The notes beneath the pieces are model-generated. The model had not been told where the DNA came from and searched no databases. It saw nothing but the letters and a program-made list of their open reading frames with translations. From NCBI RefSeq assembly GCF_013409505.1, contig NZ_JACCBN010000001.1:5952001-6016000 (forward strand): a stretch of DNA of 64,000 nucleotides, in the 5' to 3' direction. The first letter of the stretch is position 1. Each line of letters begins with the position of its first letter. Below, one piece after another: positions 17,296 through 28,096 of this stretch. Source of the stretch: Actinomycetospora corticicola (GTDB lineage: Bacteria > Actinomycetota > Actinomycetes > Mycobacteriales > Pseudonocardiaceae). The translations under genes were made by a program, and so were the position numbers.

Positions 17296-18132
17296 GTGGC
17301 CCGAGGCGCCGGACTCCTGAGCGCCCTCGTCGGGCCACCGATGCGGGCGTGGGAGCGCGTCCCGATCCGGGTGCAGGGGCGGATCACCGTCGCGCTCCCG
17401 CTCGTGGCGGTCGTGATCTCGGCGGTGCTGGCGCTCAACGGCAACCTGACGCGGGTCGCGATCGAGACCGACATCCAGCGGAAGTTCGAGATGACCGCGG
17501 CCCTCGGCAACGTCTCGTCGCTGATGGTCAACGCCGAGACGGGGATGCGGGGCTTCCTGCTGACCGGGCAGGGCGAGTTCCTCCAGCCCTTCGCCCAGGC
17601 GACGCAGCAACTGCCGTCCGCGTTCGCGGAGCTGACGGCGCTCGCGGGCGACGAGCCCGGGCAGGAGCCGCGCACGGAGATGTTCGGGCGCCTGCGGGAT
17701 CTGGAGACGCTGACCGGTCAGCAGATGGCCGACCTGTCCTTCCAGCAGCAGTTCGTGACGGGCGGCGGCAGCCCGGCCGACCCCGAGATCCGTCGGCACC
17801 TGGAGTACGGCAAGGGGCTGATGGACCGGATCCGCGCCGAGGTGGCCGACTTCCAGGGCCAGGAGCGGGCCCTGCTCGACGACCGGATCGCCGAGATCAA
17901 CGCGATCCGGGTGCGCGACTACGTGTCGGTCGCCCTCGCGCTGGTCGCCGCGCTCGCGACGCGGTTCCTCGCCTGGTTCCTCTTCCGGCGCGGCATCCTG
18001 CGTCGGGTCGAGCGCCTGACGACGTGCCTGCGCGGGAAGCGCGAGGGCACGCCGGCGGAGCTGCCCGAGCCGACCAAGCGCGACCAGATGGGGCAGCTCG
18101 AGCGGGAGGTGCACCAGGTGCTGCGCAGGTGA
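17296..18132 (+). CDS. CHASE3-HAMP membrane sensor without an output domain
   Basis: 278 aa from GTG 17296 (ATG 17341 is an alternative). A first membrane helix (VALPLVAVVISAVLAL) is followed by an extracellular CHASE3 domain with the signature VNAETGMRGFLLTGQGEFL, then a second helix (YVSVALALVAALATRFLAWF) and a HAMP-like segment ending at DQMGQLEREVHQVLRR. In most proteins this is followed by GAF, SpoIIE or histidine kinase domains; here the frame stops at once, inside a palindromic terminator. It may be a truncated sensor or may work through a partner. Confidence 0.75.
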   Translation: MARGAGLLSALVGPPMRAWERVPIRVQGRITVALPLVAVVISAVLALNGNLTRVAIETDIQRKFEMTAALGNVSSLMVNAETGMRGFLLTGQGEFLQPFAQATQQLPSAFAELTALAGDEPGQEPRTEMFGRLRDLETLTGQQMADLSFQQQFVTGGGSPADPEIRRHLEYGKGLMDRIRAEVADFQGQERALLDDRIAEINAIRVRDYVSVALALVAALATRFLAWFLFRRGILRRVERLTTCLRGKREGTPAELPEPTKRDQMGQLEREVHQVLRR

Positions 18133-18184
18133 GCACTCAGAGGGCCTATCACCCCACTGAGTGCTCACCTGCGCGGAGCGCACC
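18125..18184. terminator. Palindromic terminator with GCGCGGAGCGCACC tail, copy 2
   Basis: A perfect 16-bp stem pairs 18125-18140 with 18157-18172 around a 16-base loop, followed by GCGCGGAGCGCACC at 18171-18184, identical to the tail of copy 1. It contains the stop codon of the CHASE3 gene and the end of the convergent mycothione reductase gene. Confidence 0.85.
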
Positions 18185-19568
18185 CCGGCTTCGCGTCCGC
18201 GGTGGCCGAGAGCTGCCGCAGGGCGTTGTCGACGACCTCGGTGAGCGCGGGGTGGATCCAGTACGGCCGGCCGGACAGGGCGGCGGCGTCGATGTCGAAG
18301 GTCATCGCCATCGCGAGCGGCTGGATCAGCGTCGGGGCCTCCGGGCCGAGGATGTGGGCGCCGAGGATCCGCCCGGTGCCGCGTTCGGCGAGCACCTTGC
18401 AGAAGCCGGTCTCGTCCTCCATGGCCCAGCCGTAGGCGACGTCGGAGAAGTCCACCTGCGCCACCTCGTAGTCCAGGCCCTCGTCGCGGCACTGCGCCTC
18501 GGTGCGCCCGACCGTGCCGATCTGCGGGCTGGTGAACACCGCGGCCGGGACGAGGTCGTGGTCGACCTCGCGGAGGTCGTCGGGGTGCAGGAGGTTGTGG
18601 GTGACCACCTCGGCCTCGCGGTTGGCCACGTGCTTGAGCTGCACCGGGGAGCTGACGTCCCCGAGCGCCCAGACGCCGTCCACCGAGGTGCGTCCGGCGG
18701 CGTCGACGGCGACCCGCCCGTCGTCGTGGGTCTCGAGGCCGGCCGCGTCGACGTCGAGGGAGTCGCCGTTCGGGGTGCGGCCGATGACGACGAGGAGGGT
18801 GTCGGCCTCGATCACCGTGTCGTCGTCGAGCCGGAGCCGGAGCGCCCCCGGCGCACCCTCGACCGCGGTGACCTCGTGACCGAGGTGGAGCTCGTAGCGC
18901 TCGCGGGCGATCTCGGTGAACGCCGCCGAGATCGACTCGTCCTGCGGGCCGAGGAGCTCCTCCGCCATGTCGATCATGACGATCTCGCTGCCGGCCGAGT
19001 GGAACACGTGGGCGAGCTCCGCGGCGATGTACCCGCCGCCGAGTACCGCCAGGCGACGGGGGAGCTGGTCCAGCCGCATGACCGTGTCGGAGGTGTGGAA
19101 GGGCAGGCCCGACTCCTGCACCGGCGGTGGCACGACCGGGCGGGCGCCCGCCGCGATCACGATGCGGTCGGCCTCGATCTCGGCGGACCCGCCGTCGTGC
19201 AGGTCGACGACGAGGGTGTGCGGGCCGGTGAACCTGGCCTCGCCCGCGTAGACCGTGACGTCGCTGTCCTCGCGTCCCTTGCGGCCCTCGGCGGCGATCG
19301 GGTCGAGCCGGCCGAACACGCGGTCGCGCAGCGCGGGCCAGGCGATGCCGTCGAGCTGGGCACCGACGTCCCACGTGGCGGAGTCGCGGACCGTGTCGGC
19401 GACCTCGGCGGTGTAGGCGAACATCTTCGTGGGGATGCAGCCCCGGTTCAGGCACGTCCCGCCGAACTCCGTCGCCTCCACGATCGCGACGTCGAGGTCC
19501 GCGAACTCGTCGGAGACCACCATGTTGCCTGAGCCCGAGCCGATCACCACGAGATCATGTCGTCGCAC
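18165..19568 (-). CDS. mtr: Mycothione reductase
   Basis: 467 aa from GTG 19568. It is a pyridine-nucleotide disulfide oxidoreductase: FAD site VVIGSGSGNMVVSDEFADL at the N-terminus, redox disulfide in GGTCLNRGCIPTKMF (about residues 37-51), NAD(P) site AVLGGGYIAAELAHVFHSAG, and the C-terminal YWIHPALTEVVDNAL with the catalytic His. The combination GCIPTKMF and HPALTEVVENAL-like ending distinguishes mycothione reductase from dihydrolipoamide dehydrogenase. It reduces oxidised mycothiol and so supports an actinomycete host. Confidence 0.9.
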   Translation of the reverse strand: MRRHDLVVIGSGSGNMVVSDEFADLDVAIVEATEFGGTCLNRGCIPTKMFAYTAEVADTVRDSATWDVGAQLDGIAWPALRDRVFGRLDPIAAEGRKGREDSDVTVYAGEARFTGPHTLVVDLHDGGSAEIEADRIVIAAGARPVVPPPVQESGLPFHTSDTVMRLDQLPRRLAVLGGGYIAAELAHVFHSAGSEIVMIDMAEELLGPQDESISAAFTEIARERYELHLGHEVTAVEGAPGALRLRLDDDTVIEADTLLVVIGRTPNGDSLDVDAAGLETHDDGRVAVDAAGRTSVDGVWALGDVSSPVQLKHVANREAEVVTHNLLHPDDLREVDHDLVPAAVFTSPQIGTVGRTEAQCRDEGLDYEVAQVDFSDVAYGWAMEDETGFCKVLAERGTGRILGAHILGPEAPTLIQPLAMAMTFDIDAAALSGRPYWIHPALTEVVDNALRQLSATADAKPGCAPRR

Positions 19569-19653
19569 GGCGTCACCGTAAGTCGCCTTCAGTACAGCTC
19601 GCGCGTTCAAGCCGAGATGAGCGGAACCCGCGGTCCCGGATATCGTCGCCGCC

Positions 19654-21660
19654 GTGGCGTACCCCCTGCTCACGACGCCGGTGCGGATCGGCCCGGTGCA
19701 GCTGCGCCACCGGGTGGTCATGGGCTCGATGCACACCGGGTTCGAGGAACGGCCGGGCGGTCACCGGCGGCTGGCGGCCCTCTACGCCGAGCGGGTCCGC
19801 GGTGGCGCCGACCTGGTCGTCACCGGCGGTCTCGCCCCGGACGCGCGTGGGCGCCTGCACCCGCTCGCGGCGACGCTCACCCACCACCGGCAGCTCCACG
19901 GGCACCGCCGGGTCACCGACGCGGTGCACGCCGAGGGCGGCCACGTCCTGCTGCAGCTGCTGCACGCCGGGCGCTACGCGTTCCACCCGCTCGCGGTCTC
20001 GGCGTCCCGCCGGAAGGCGCCGATCGCGCCGTTCGCCCCGTGGCGGCTCACCCACCGCGGCGTCGTCCGGGCGGTCGAGTCCTTCGCCCGGGCGGCCGGG
20101 CTCGCGCGGGAGGCGGGCTACGACGGCGTCGAGGTCATGGGCTCCGAGGGTTATCTGGTCAACCAGTTCCTCGCGCCCGCGACCAACGACCGGGACGACG
20201 CCTGGGGCGGCTCGCCGGCGGCGCGACGACGGTTCGCGCTGGCCGTGGTGTCCCGGGTGCGGGAGGCGCTCGGCCCCGACGCCGTGCTCTCCTACCGCAT
20301 CTCGCTGGCCGACCTGGTCGCCGACGGGCAGACGTGGGACGAGGTCGTCACCCTCGCCCGCGGCGTCGAGGCGGCGGGCGCGGACCTGCTGAACAGCGGG
20401 GTCGGCTGGCACGAGTCCCGCGTGCCGACGATCGTCACGTCGGTGCCCCGGGCGGCGTTCGCCGACCTCACGGGGCGCCTCCGCCCGCACGTGGGCGTGC
20501 CGGTGGTCGCCTCGAACCGCATCAGCACGCCCGCCGACGCCGAGGCGGTGCTGGCCCGCGGCGACGCCGACCTCGTGTCGATGGCGCGCCCGTTCCTCGC
20601 CGACCCGGAGTGGGTGGCCAAGGCGGCGTCCGACCGGGCCGACGAGATCAACGTCTGCATCGGCTGCAACCAGGCCTGCCTGGACCGGACGTTCGCGCTG
20701 CGCAGCGTCAGCTGCCTGGTCAACCCGCGGGCCGGTCGGGAGACCACGCTGACCCTCACCCCGGTCCGACGCCCGCGGCCGGTCGCCGTCGTCGGGGCGG
20801 GCCCGGCCGGTCTGGCCGCCGCGGCGGGCCTCGCCGACCGCGGGCACCAGGTGACGCTCTACGAGGCCCGCGACCACCTCGGCGGGCAGTTCGACCTCGC
20901 CCGGCGCATCCCGGGCAAGGAGGAGTTCGCCGAGACGATCCGGTACTTCACCGGACGGCTCGAACGGGCGGGGGTGGAGGTGCGGCTCGCGACGAGCCCC
21001 GGCGCGGCCGAGCTGGCCGGGTTCGCGGACGTCGTGGTCGCCACCGGTGTCCGCCCGCGGCGGCCCGCGATCCCCGGCATCGAGCACCCGAGCGTGCTCA
21101 CCTACGACGAGGCGCTGCGCGACCCCGGACGTCTGGGGGCGCGGGTCGCGGTGATCGGCGCGGGCGGGGTCGGCGTCGACGTGGCCACCTTCCTCACGCA
21201 GCACCCCGCGCCGGACCTCGCGGCGTGGCGGGCGGAGTGGGGTGTGGCCGCCGACGGCGGGCTCGTCGCGGCCGCCCCCGCGCCGCCGGCGCGTCAGGTC
21301 CACCTCGTCCAGCGGAAGCGCACGCGCGTCGGTGCGGACCTCGGCACGACGACGGGGTGGGTCCACCGCGCGACGCTGCGCGCGAAGGACGTCGAGACGG
21401 TCACCGGTGCGCAGTACGAACGCATCGACGACGACGGCCTCCACCTGCGCGTCGGCGACCGCCCGCGCCTCCTGGCCGTCGACACCGTCGTGGTGTGCGC
21501 CGGGCAGGAGCCCGTCCGCGACCTGGTGGACGAGCTCGCGGGCCGGTCCGTCCGCACCCACGTCATCGGCGGCGCCGACGTCGCGGCCGAACTCGACGCC
21601 GAGCGCGCGATCAGGCAGGGGACGGAGCTGGCGGCCCGGCTGGGCGGCAGGCGCGGATGA
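19654..21660 (+). CDS. fadH: 2,4-dienoyl-CoA reductase / OYE-type [4Fe-4S] flavoenzyme
   Basis: 668 aa from GTG 19654. The N-terminal half is an Old-Yellow-Enzyme TIM barrel (QLLHAGRYAFHPLAVSAS, DGVEVMGSEGYLVNQFLAP, NDRDDAWGGS). The iron-sulfur cysteines are in CIGCNQACLDR with a fourth in VSCLVNP (about residues 332-358). The C-terminal half carries FAD/NADPH motifs (VAVVGAGPAGLAAAAGLADR; VAVIGAGGVGVDVATF). This architecture is that of bacterial FadH, which removes double bonds from unsaturated acyl-CoA, though related enzymes act on other enoates. Divergent from mtr. Confidence 0.85.
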   Translation: MAYPLLTTPVRIGPVQLRHRVVMGSMHTGFEERPGGHRRLAALYAERVRGGADLVVTGGLAPDARGRLHPLAATLTHHRQLHGHRRVTDAVHAEGGHVLLQLLHAGRYAFHPLAVSASRRKAPIAPFAPWRLTHRGVVRAVESFARAAGLAREAGYDGVEVMGSEGYLVNQFLAPATNDRDDAWGGSPAARRRFALAVVSRVREALGPDAVLSYRISLADLVADGQTWDEVVTLARGVEAAGADLLNSGVGWHESRVPTIVTSVPRAAFADLTGRLRPHVGVPVVASNRISTPADAEAVLARGDADLVSMARPFLADPEWVAKAASDRADEINVCIGCNQACLDRTFALRSVSCLVNPRAGRETTLTLTPVRRPRPVAVVGAGPAGLAAAAGLADRGHQVTLYEARDHLGGQFDLARRIPGKEEFAETIRYFTGRLERAGVEVRLATSPGAAELAGFADVVVATGVRPRRPAIPGIEHPSVLTYDEALRDPGRLGARVAVIGAGGVGVDVATFLTQHPAPDLAAWRAEWGVAADGGLVAAAPAPPARQVHLVQRKRTRVGADLGTTTGWVHRATLRAKDVETVTGAQYERIDDDGLHLRVGDRPRLLAVDTVVVCAGQEPVRDLVDELAGRSVRTHVIGGADVAAELDAERAIRQGTELAARLGGRRG

Positions 21661-21720
21661 GCCCGACGGACCTCGGCGCGGCCGCCGTCGGGGGACGAGG
21701 ACCGGGAGCGGTCGGGACGT

Positions 21721-22305
21721 TCAGGACTCCGCGGCCGACCGGCGGGGGATGTCGGGCGCGGCGGGCCCGGCGACGACGGGCATGTGGCGGGCGAAGGTGA
21801 CCACCGCGTCCGCGAGGTCGTGCAGTCGTCCCCGCACGCCGTCGTCGGTCAGCTCGCCGCCGGAGAAGTGCGTGTTGTTCGCGTACACGGCCCCGGGGAC
21901 GGCCCAGGCGCGGAAGAAACCGACCAGCGGCTTGAGCTCGTGCTCGAGGGCGAGGAAGTGGTGGTCCGTGCCGCCGGTGGCGACGAGCCCGATGGGCTTG
22001 CCCGCCAGCGCGTCGTTGGGCAGCACGTCGAAGAGGTTCTTCAACCGGCCCGTGTAGCCGCCGCGGTACATCGGCGTGCCCACCAGCAGCGCGTCCGCGG
22101 CGACCACCCGGTCGATCGCGTCCCGCGTCGCGCCGGTGTAGTCGGCCGGGTCCCGCCCGTCGCTGAACACGAGTTCCTGCTCGCGCAGGTCGAACAGGTC
22201 GGTGTGCACGTCCTCGTGCTCCCCGCCCCGGGCGAGCGCGACCGAGAGCGCCAGCACCGTCTTCGACGGCGAGGACGGGCTCCCCGAGATCGCCAGCAGT
22301 TCCAC
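21721..22305 (-). CDS. NAD(P)H-dependent FMN reductase
   Basis: 194 aa from GTG 22305. The flavodoxin-like fold is shown by LLAISGSPSSPSKTVLAL at the N-terminus (phosphate-binding loop), DALLVGTPMYRGGYTGRLKN near residue 75 and KPIGLVATGGTDHH. This matches the SsuE/MsuE-type reductases that supply reduced FMN to two-component monooxygenases. No partner monooxygenase is adjacent, though luciferase-like oxidoreductases occur elsewhere in the window. Confidence 0.85.
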   Translation of the reverse strand: MELLAISGSPSSPSKTVLALSVALARGGEHEDVHTDLFDLREQELVFSDGRDPADYTGATRDAIDRVVAADALLVGTPMYRGGYTGRLKNLFDVLPNDALAGKPIGLVATGGTDHHFLALEHELKPLVGFFRAWAVPGAVYANNTHFSGGELTDDGVRGRLHDLADAVVTFARHMPVVAGPAAPDIPRRSAAES

Positions 22306-22397
22306 GACGTGTCCCTCCCGCGGACCCCGACGTGGGCCGCGTGTCGATGATCCCCGGGAGGACGCGGTCGGGCCGCGTGGGATTCAGGACGTGGGAC

Positions 22398-23324
22398 TCA
22401 GCCCATCGCCACCAGGCCCCGGTCGACGGCGGCCCGCCCGAAGGCCTCCACCGTCGCGCGGACGCTCGGGCGGTCGTCGGCGTGCGGGAGGTGGGCGAGC
22501 ACGATCGTGCGCAGCAGCGGCCGCCGGAGCGGGACCACGTCGATCCCTGACGCCGGGAGGAACGCGCGGCCGAGGTCGCTGGCGAGCGTGACCCCGAGCC
22601 CCGCGGCGACCATCGCGAGCGCCGTGGCGAGCCCGTCCACCCGGTGGCGCACCTCCGGCTCGAACCCGGCCCGGCGGCAGGCGGTGCGCACGGCCCGGCC
22701 GTAGTAGCTCTCGGCCCCGGAGATCACCCAGGTCTCCCCGGCCAGGGCGGCGAGGTCGGTGCCCGGCCGGTACGCGGTGCCCGCCGGCGCCGCGAGGTGG
22801 ATGCGGTCCTGGCCCAGCGGGACCATCGTGAGGCCGGGCGCCCAGGGCTCCGGGGCGTCCGGGTAGTCCAGGAGCAGGGCGAGGTCGAGGTGCCCGTGCC
22901 GCACGTCGAGCACCGCCTGGTCGGGGTCGGTCTCCAGGCTCTCCAGCGTGATCCCGGGGTGGTGGGCGGCGAGGTCGGCGATGACGGCGGGCAGCAGGGC
23001 CGCCGCCGCGGCGGCGAAGACGCCCACCGACAGCCGCGCCGAGAGGTGCTGGCGGGCGCCCTCGACGGCGGCGACGGCGCGCTGCTCGGCGGCGAGCAGG
23101 AACTCGGCCTGCTCGACGAGGACCCGGCCGACCTCGGTGAGCCGCACCCCTCGACCCACGCGCTCGATCACCGGGGTGCCGACCTCGACGCCGAGTGCCT
23201 CGACCTGCTGCGACACCGCGGACGGCGAGTAGTGCAGGGCCGCGGCGGCGGCGTTCACCCCGCCGCGGCGGGCGACCTCGCGGAGCGTCCGCAGGCGGCG
23301 CAGCGACAGTTCCATGCGCTCCAT
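22398..23324 (-). CDS. LysR-family regulator
   Basis: 308 aa from ATG 23324 (ATG 23315 is an in-frame alternative). The N-terminal helix-turn-helix is LRRLRTLREVARRGGVNAAA then LHYSPSAVSQQVEAL; the rest is a periplasmic-binding-like effector domain (LALLLDYPDAPEPW; MVAAGLGVTLASDLG). It is divergent from the formylglycine-generating enzyme gene with a 65-base shared promoter region, so it may control that gene. Confidence 0.9.
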   Translation of the reverse strand: MERMELSLRRLRTLREVARRGGVNAAAAALHYSPSAVSQQVEALGVEVGTPVIERVGRGVRLTEVGRVLVEQAEFLLAAEQRAVAAVEGARQHLSARLSVGVFAAAAAALLPAVIADLAAHHPGITLESLETDPDQAVLDVRHGHLDLALLLDYPDAPEPWAPGLTMVPLGQDRIHLAAPAGTAYRPGTDLAALAGETWVISGAESYYGRAVRTACRRAGFEPEVRHRVDGLATALAMVAAGLGVTLASDLGRAFLPASGIDVVPLRRPLLRTIVLAHLPHADDRPSVRATVEAFGRAAVDRGLVAMG

Positions 23325-23389
23325 CTCAACAGTTCCGTGCAGATCTGTCCGCTGGCGCCGAACGGTGGGTCGGAGTAGAGCTGGTGATC

Positions 23390-24262
23390 ATGACGACGCG
23401 TCCGCCCCGTGGCCAGGTCCTCGTCCCCGGCGGTTCCTTCGCCATGGGCGACCACCACGGCGACGGCGACCCCGCCGACGGGGAACGCCCGGTCCACCGC
23501 GTGACCCTGTCGTCCTTCCTCATCGACGCCACGGCGGTGACCAACGCGGCCTTCGCCCGCTTCGTCAAGGAGACCGGCTACGTCACCGACGCGGAGCGGT
23601 GGGGCTCCTCCGGTGTCTTCCACCTGGCCTTCACCGGCGACCGGTCCGACGTGCTCTCCAGCGTCGAGGGCGCGCCGTGGTGGCTCGCCGTGCGCGAGGC
23701 CTGCTGGCGCCGCCCCGAGGGACCCGGGTCGTCCATCGGCGACCGCGCGAACCACCCGGTCGTCCACGTCTCCTGGAACGACGCGCAGGCCTGGTGCGCG
23801 TGGGCCGGGAAGCGGCTCCCCACGGAGGCGGAGTGGGAGTACGCCGCACGCGGCGGGCTCGCGGGCGCCCGGTTCCCGTGGGGCGACGAACTCGGCCGCC
23901 GCTGGGCCCTCAACATCTGGCAGGGCCGGTTCCCCACCGAGAACACGCGCGAGGACGGGTTCCTGACAACGGCGCCGGTCAAGACCTACCGCCCCAACGG
24001 CCACGGCCTCTGGCAGACCGTCGGCAACGTGTGGGAGTGGTGCGCCGACCGCTTCGCCGCCGACTGGTACGCCCGCTCGCCCGAGCAGGACCCGGTGGGC
24101 CCGGAGGAGGGCGACGCGCGGGTGATGCGCGGTGGGTCGTACCTCTGTCACGACTCCTACTGCAACCGTTATCGGGTCGCGGCCCGGACCTCGAACACCC
24201 CGGAGTCGAGCTCGGGCAACCTCGGCTTCCGGTGCGTAGGTGAGCAGAAAGTGGGGCCATAG
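23390..24262 (+). CDS. Formylglycine-generating enzyme (sulfatase-activating)
   Basis: 290 aa from ATG 23390. The FGE fold is evident: VLVPGGSFAMGDHHGDGD at the N-terminus, HPVVHVSWNDAQAWCAWAGK, RLPTEAEWEYAARGG, NVWEWCADRF, and near the C-terminus MRGGSYLCHDSYCNRYRVAA, which holds the two catalytic cysteines known from Streptomyces coelicolor and human SUMF1. It oxidises the Cys of CxPxR sulfatase motifs to formylglycine. The convergent gene next door encodes such a sulfatase. The last codons (GEQKVGP) are read from the palindromic terminator that follows. Confidence 0.93.
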   Translation: MTTRPPRGQVLVPGGSFAMGDHHGDGDPADGERPVHRVTLSSFLIDATAVTNAAFARFVKETGYVTDAERWGSSGVFHLAFTGDRSDVLSSVEGAPWWLAVREACWRRPEGPGSSIGDRANHPVVHVSWNDAQAWCAWAGKRLPTEAEWEYAARGGLAGARFPWGDELGRRWALNIWQGRFPTENTREDGFLTTAPVKTYRPNGHGLWQTVGNVWEWCADRFAADWYARSPEQDPVGPEEGDARVMRGGSYLCHDSYCNRYRVAARTSNTPESSSGNLGFRCVGEQKVGP

Positions 24263-24294
24263 CCCCACTTTCTGCTCACGCGCGCGCAGCGCAC

Positions 24295-24295
<1 letters not shown>
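24240..24295. terminator. Palindromic terminator with conserved tail, copy 3
   Basis: A perfect 18-bp stem pairs 24240-24257 with 24262-24279 around the loop CATA, followed by GCGCGCAGCGCACC (24282-24295), one base different from the tail of copies 1 and 2. It carries the stop codon of the FGE gene and ends at the stop codon of the convergent sulfatase gene. Confidence 0.85.
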
Positions 24296-26646
<2,351 letters not shown>

Positions 26647-26819
26647 GAGAACGTCTCCTCATTGCACGGGCACGCGTCGACTCCACGTGCGGGACAGGGA
26701 CCGCGCAGCTCGACGGGACGACGGTGTCCCGGGGCGCGGTGCCTCCAGCCTCGTCGAGCGGATCGTTCACGTCCAGCGGACGTTCGCGCACGATGTCGTT
26801 CAGCAGCAGCGCACGGTCG

Positions 26820-27425
26820 TCAGGACCGGCCCAGAAAGACCTGGCGGCGCGGCCACGGGCCCGGGCACGGCGGGTCCTCGGCTCGGATCTCGGCGGCGCG
26901 CGACACGAGCCAGCCGGGTTCGAGGACCTCGCAGGGCGACCACGACGTCGGGCCCCAGGTCAGGCCGCAGCGCTCGGTGGTGGTCGCGACGAGACGGTCG
27001 AGCGTGCCGCGCAGCACGTCGGTGGCGGCCGTCGCGGCGAGCGCGTCGAGGTCGACGGGATGGGCCTCCCGGCCGTCGCGGGTCGTCTGCCCCACGAAGA
27101 AGTGCACGTGCGGGCGGAGGCCGTTGGTGCGCGGGACGCGCTCCTCGACGATGTGGGTGATCCTCAACCGCGCGGTGTCGGCCACGTCGGGCCCGGTCAC
27201 CGCCGCCATCGCGGCCTGCAGGTGCCGGGCGGTCTCGCGGGCCTCGTCGACGAAGACCGCGCGCAGGACGGCGACGTCGGCGGCGTGCCCGGTCGACTCG
27301 AGCATCGTCATGTAGACCGCGAGCGAGAGCGGCATCGACAGCGTCAGGTCGAGCGCGTCGTCCGGCGGGAATCCCGTGACCTGGTCGAAGAGCGGCGCGG
27401 GGTGCGGAAGCACCACGGCGACCAC
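26820..27425 (-). CDS. Hypothetical protein (201 aa)
   Basis: Starts at GTG 27425. The protein has a mixed helical N-terminal half (PDDALDLTLSMPLSLAVYMT) and a segment RPHVHFFVGQTTRDGREAHP near residue 105 that faintly recalls the His-x-His motif of TraI/TrwC relaxase-like domains; that resemblance is not enough to assign a function. A 172-base gap with nothing recognisable separates it from the sulfatase start. Confidence 0.65.
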   Translation of the reverse strand: MVAVVLPHPAPLFDQVTGFPPDDALDLTLSMPLSLAVYMTMLESTGHAADVAVLRAVFVDEARETARHLQAAMAAVTGPDVADTARLRITHIVEERVPRTNGLRPHVHFFVGQTTRDGREAHPVDLDALAATAATDVLRGTLDRLVATTTERCGLTWGPTSWSPCEVLEPGWLVSRAAEIRAEDPPCPGPWPRRQVFLGRS

Positions 27426-27499
27426 CCCCTCGTGTCGGCCCCTGGAACGGTACGGCGGCCCGGGCGTGCCCGCCGGACGATCGTGGTCGGTGACGGTCG

Positions 27500-27997
27500 T
27501 CAGGGCCGCGTGCGGCGCGGTGTCGCCGAGCGGGGCGGCGCCGCGCGCATGTGGTCGCGCACCGGCGTGAGCAGGTCGGTGAGGGTCCGGGCGTCGTCCT
27601 GGGAGAGCCGGTCGAACAGCAGTCGCTCGACGACGGCCTCGTGACCGGGCAGCACGGCGTCCACCAGGGCGCGCCCGGCGTCGGTGATCGCGATGGTGAC
27701 GCCGCGCTCGTCGTCGGGAGTCCGATTCCGGACGACGAGCCCGGCCTTCTCCAGCAGCCCCGCCTGGTAGGTCAGTCCGCTGCGGCTGAAGACGATCGCG
27801 TCGGCGAGGTCGGTCATGCGTCGGCTGCCGGCGGGGGAGAGCTGGAGCCGCCGCAGGATCTGGAAGCGCACGAAGGTCAGGTCGCCGTCGGCCTGCAGCT
27901 GCTGCTCGATGGCGTGGCGCAGCAGGCCGGACACCTCGATCAGCGCGAAGTAGGCGCCGAGCCGGACCGGGTCGACGTCGTGCTGCGGCTCGGACAC
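27500..27997 (-). CDS. MarR-family regulator
   Basis: 165 aa from GTG 27997. The winged helix-turn-helix reads LTFVRFQILRRLQLSPAGSR, ADAIVFSRSGLTYQAGLLEK and the wing RTPDDERGVTIAITDAGRAL. It is divergent from a quinone-oxidoreductase gene, and two identical palindromes lie between them, so it most likely represses both genes until a small aromatic or oxidant is bound. Confidence 0.9.
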   Translation of the reverse strand: MSEPQHDVDPVRLGAYFALIEVSGLLRHAIEQQLQADGDLTFVRFQILRRLQLSPAGSRRMTDLADAIVFSRSGLTYQAGLLEKAGLVVRNRTPDDERGVTIAITDAGRALVDAVLPGHEAVVERLLFDRLSQDDARTLTDLLTPVRDHMRAAPPRSATPRRTRP

Positions 27998-28014
27998 GCG
28001 TCGAGTGTCACCTT

Positions 28015-28030
28015 GCTTCGAGTTCGAAGC
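28015..28030. promoter_or_regulatory. Candidate MarR operator 1
   Basis: GCTTCGA-GT-TCGAAGC is a perfect dyad 17 bases from the marR start. The same 16-mer recurs at 28051-28066, 36 bases away. Confidence 0.75.
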
Positions 28031-28050
28031 AACTCTAGGGTCGTCCATGT

Positions 28051-28066
28051 GCTTCGAGTTCGAAGC
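28051..28066. promoter_or_regulatory. Candidate MarR operator 2
   Basis: An exact second copy of the 16-base palindrome at 28015-28030, located 30 bases before the start of the quinone oxidoreductase gene. Confidence 0.75.
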
Positions 28067-28096
28067 GCTGTGGGACGACGAGGAGCGAGGCGCGCG

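Noticed and set aside
21657-22057. ATG overlapping the fadH stop, opening a 130-codon plus-strand frame
   Set aside because: It has low-complexity Arg/Ser/Pro composition and runs antisense to the well-supported FMN reductase gene.
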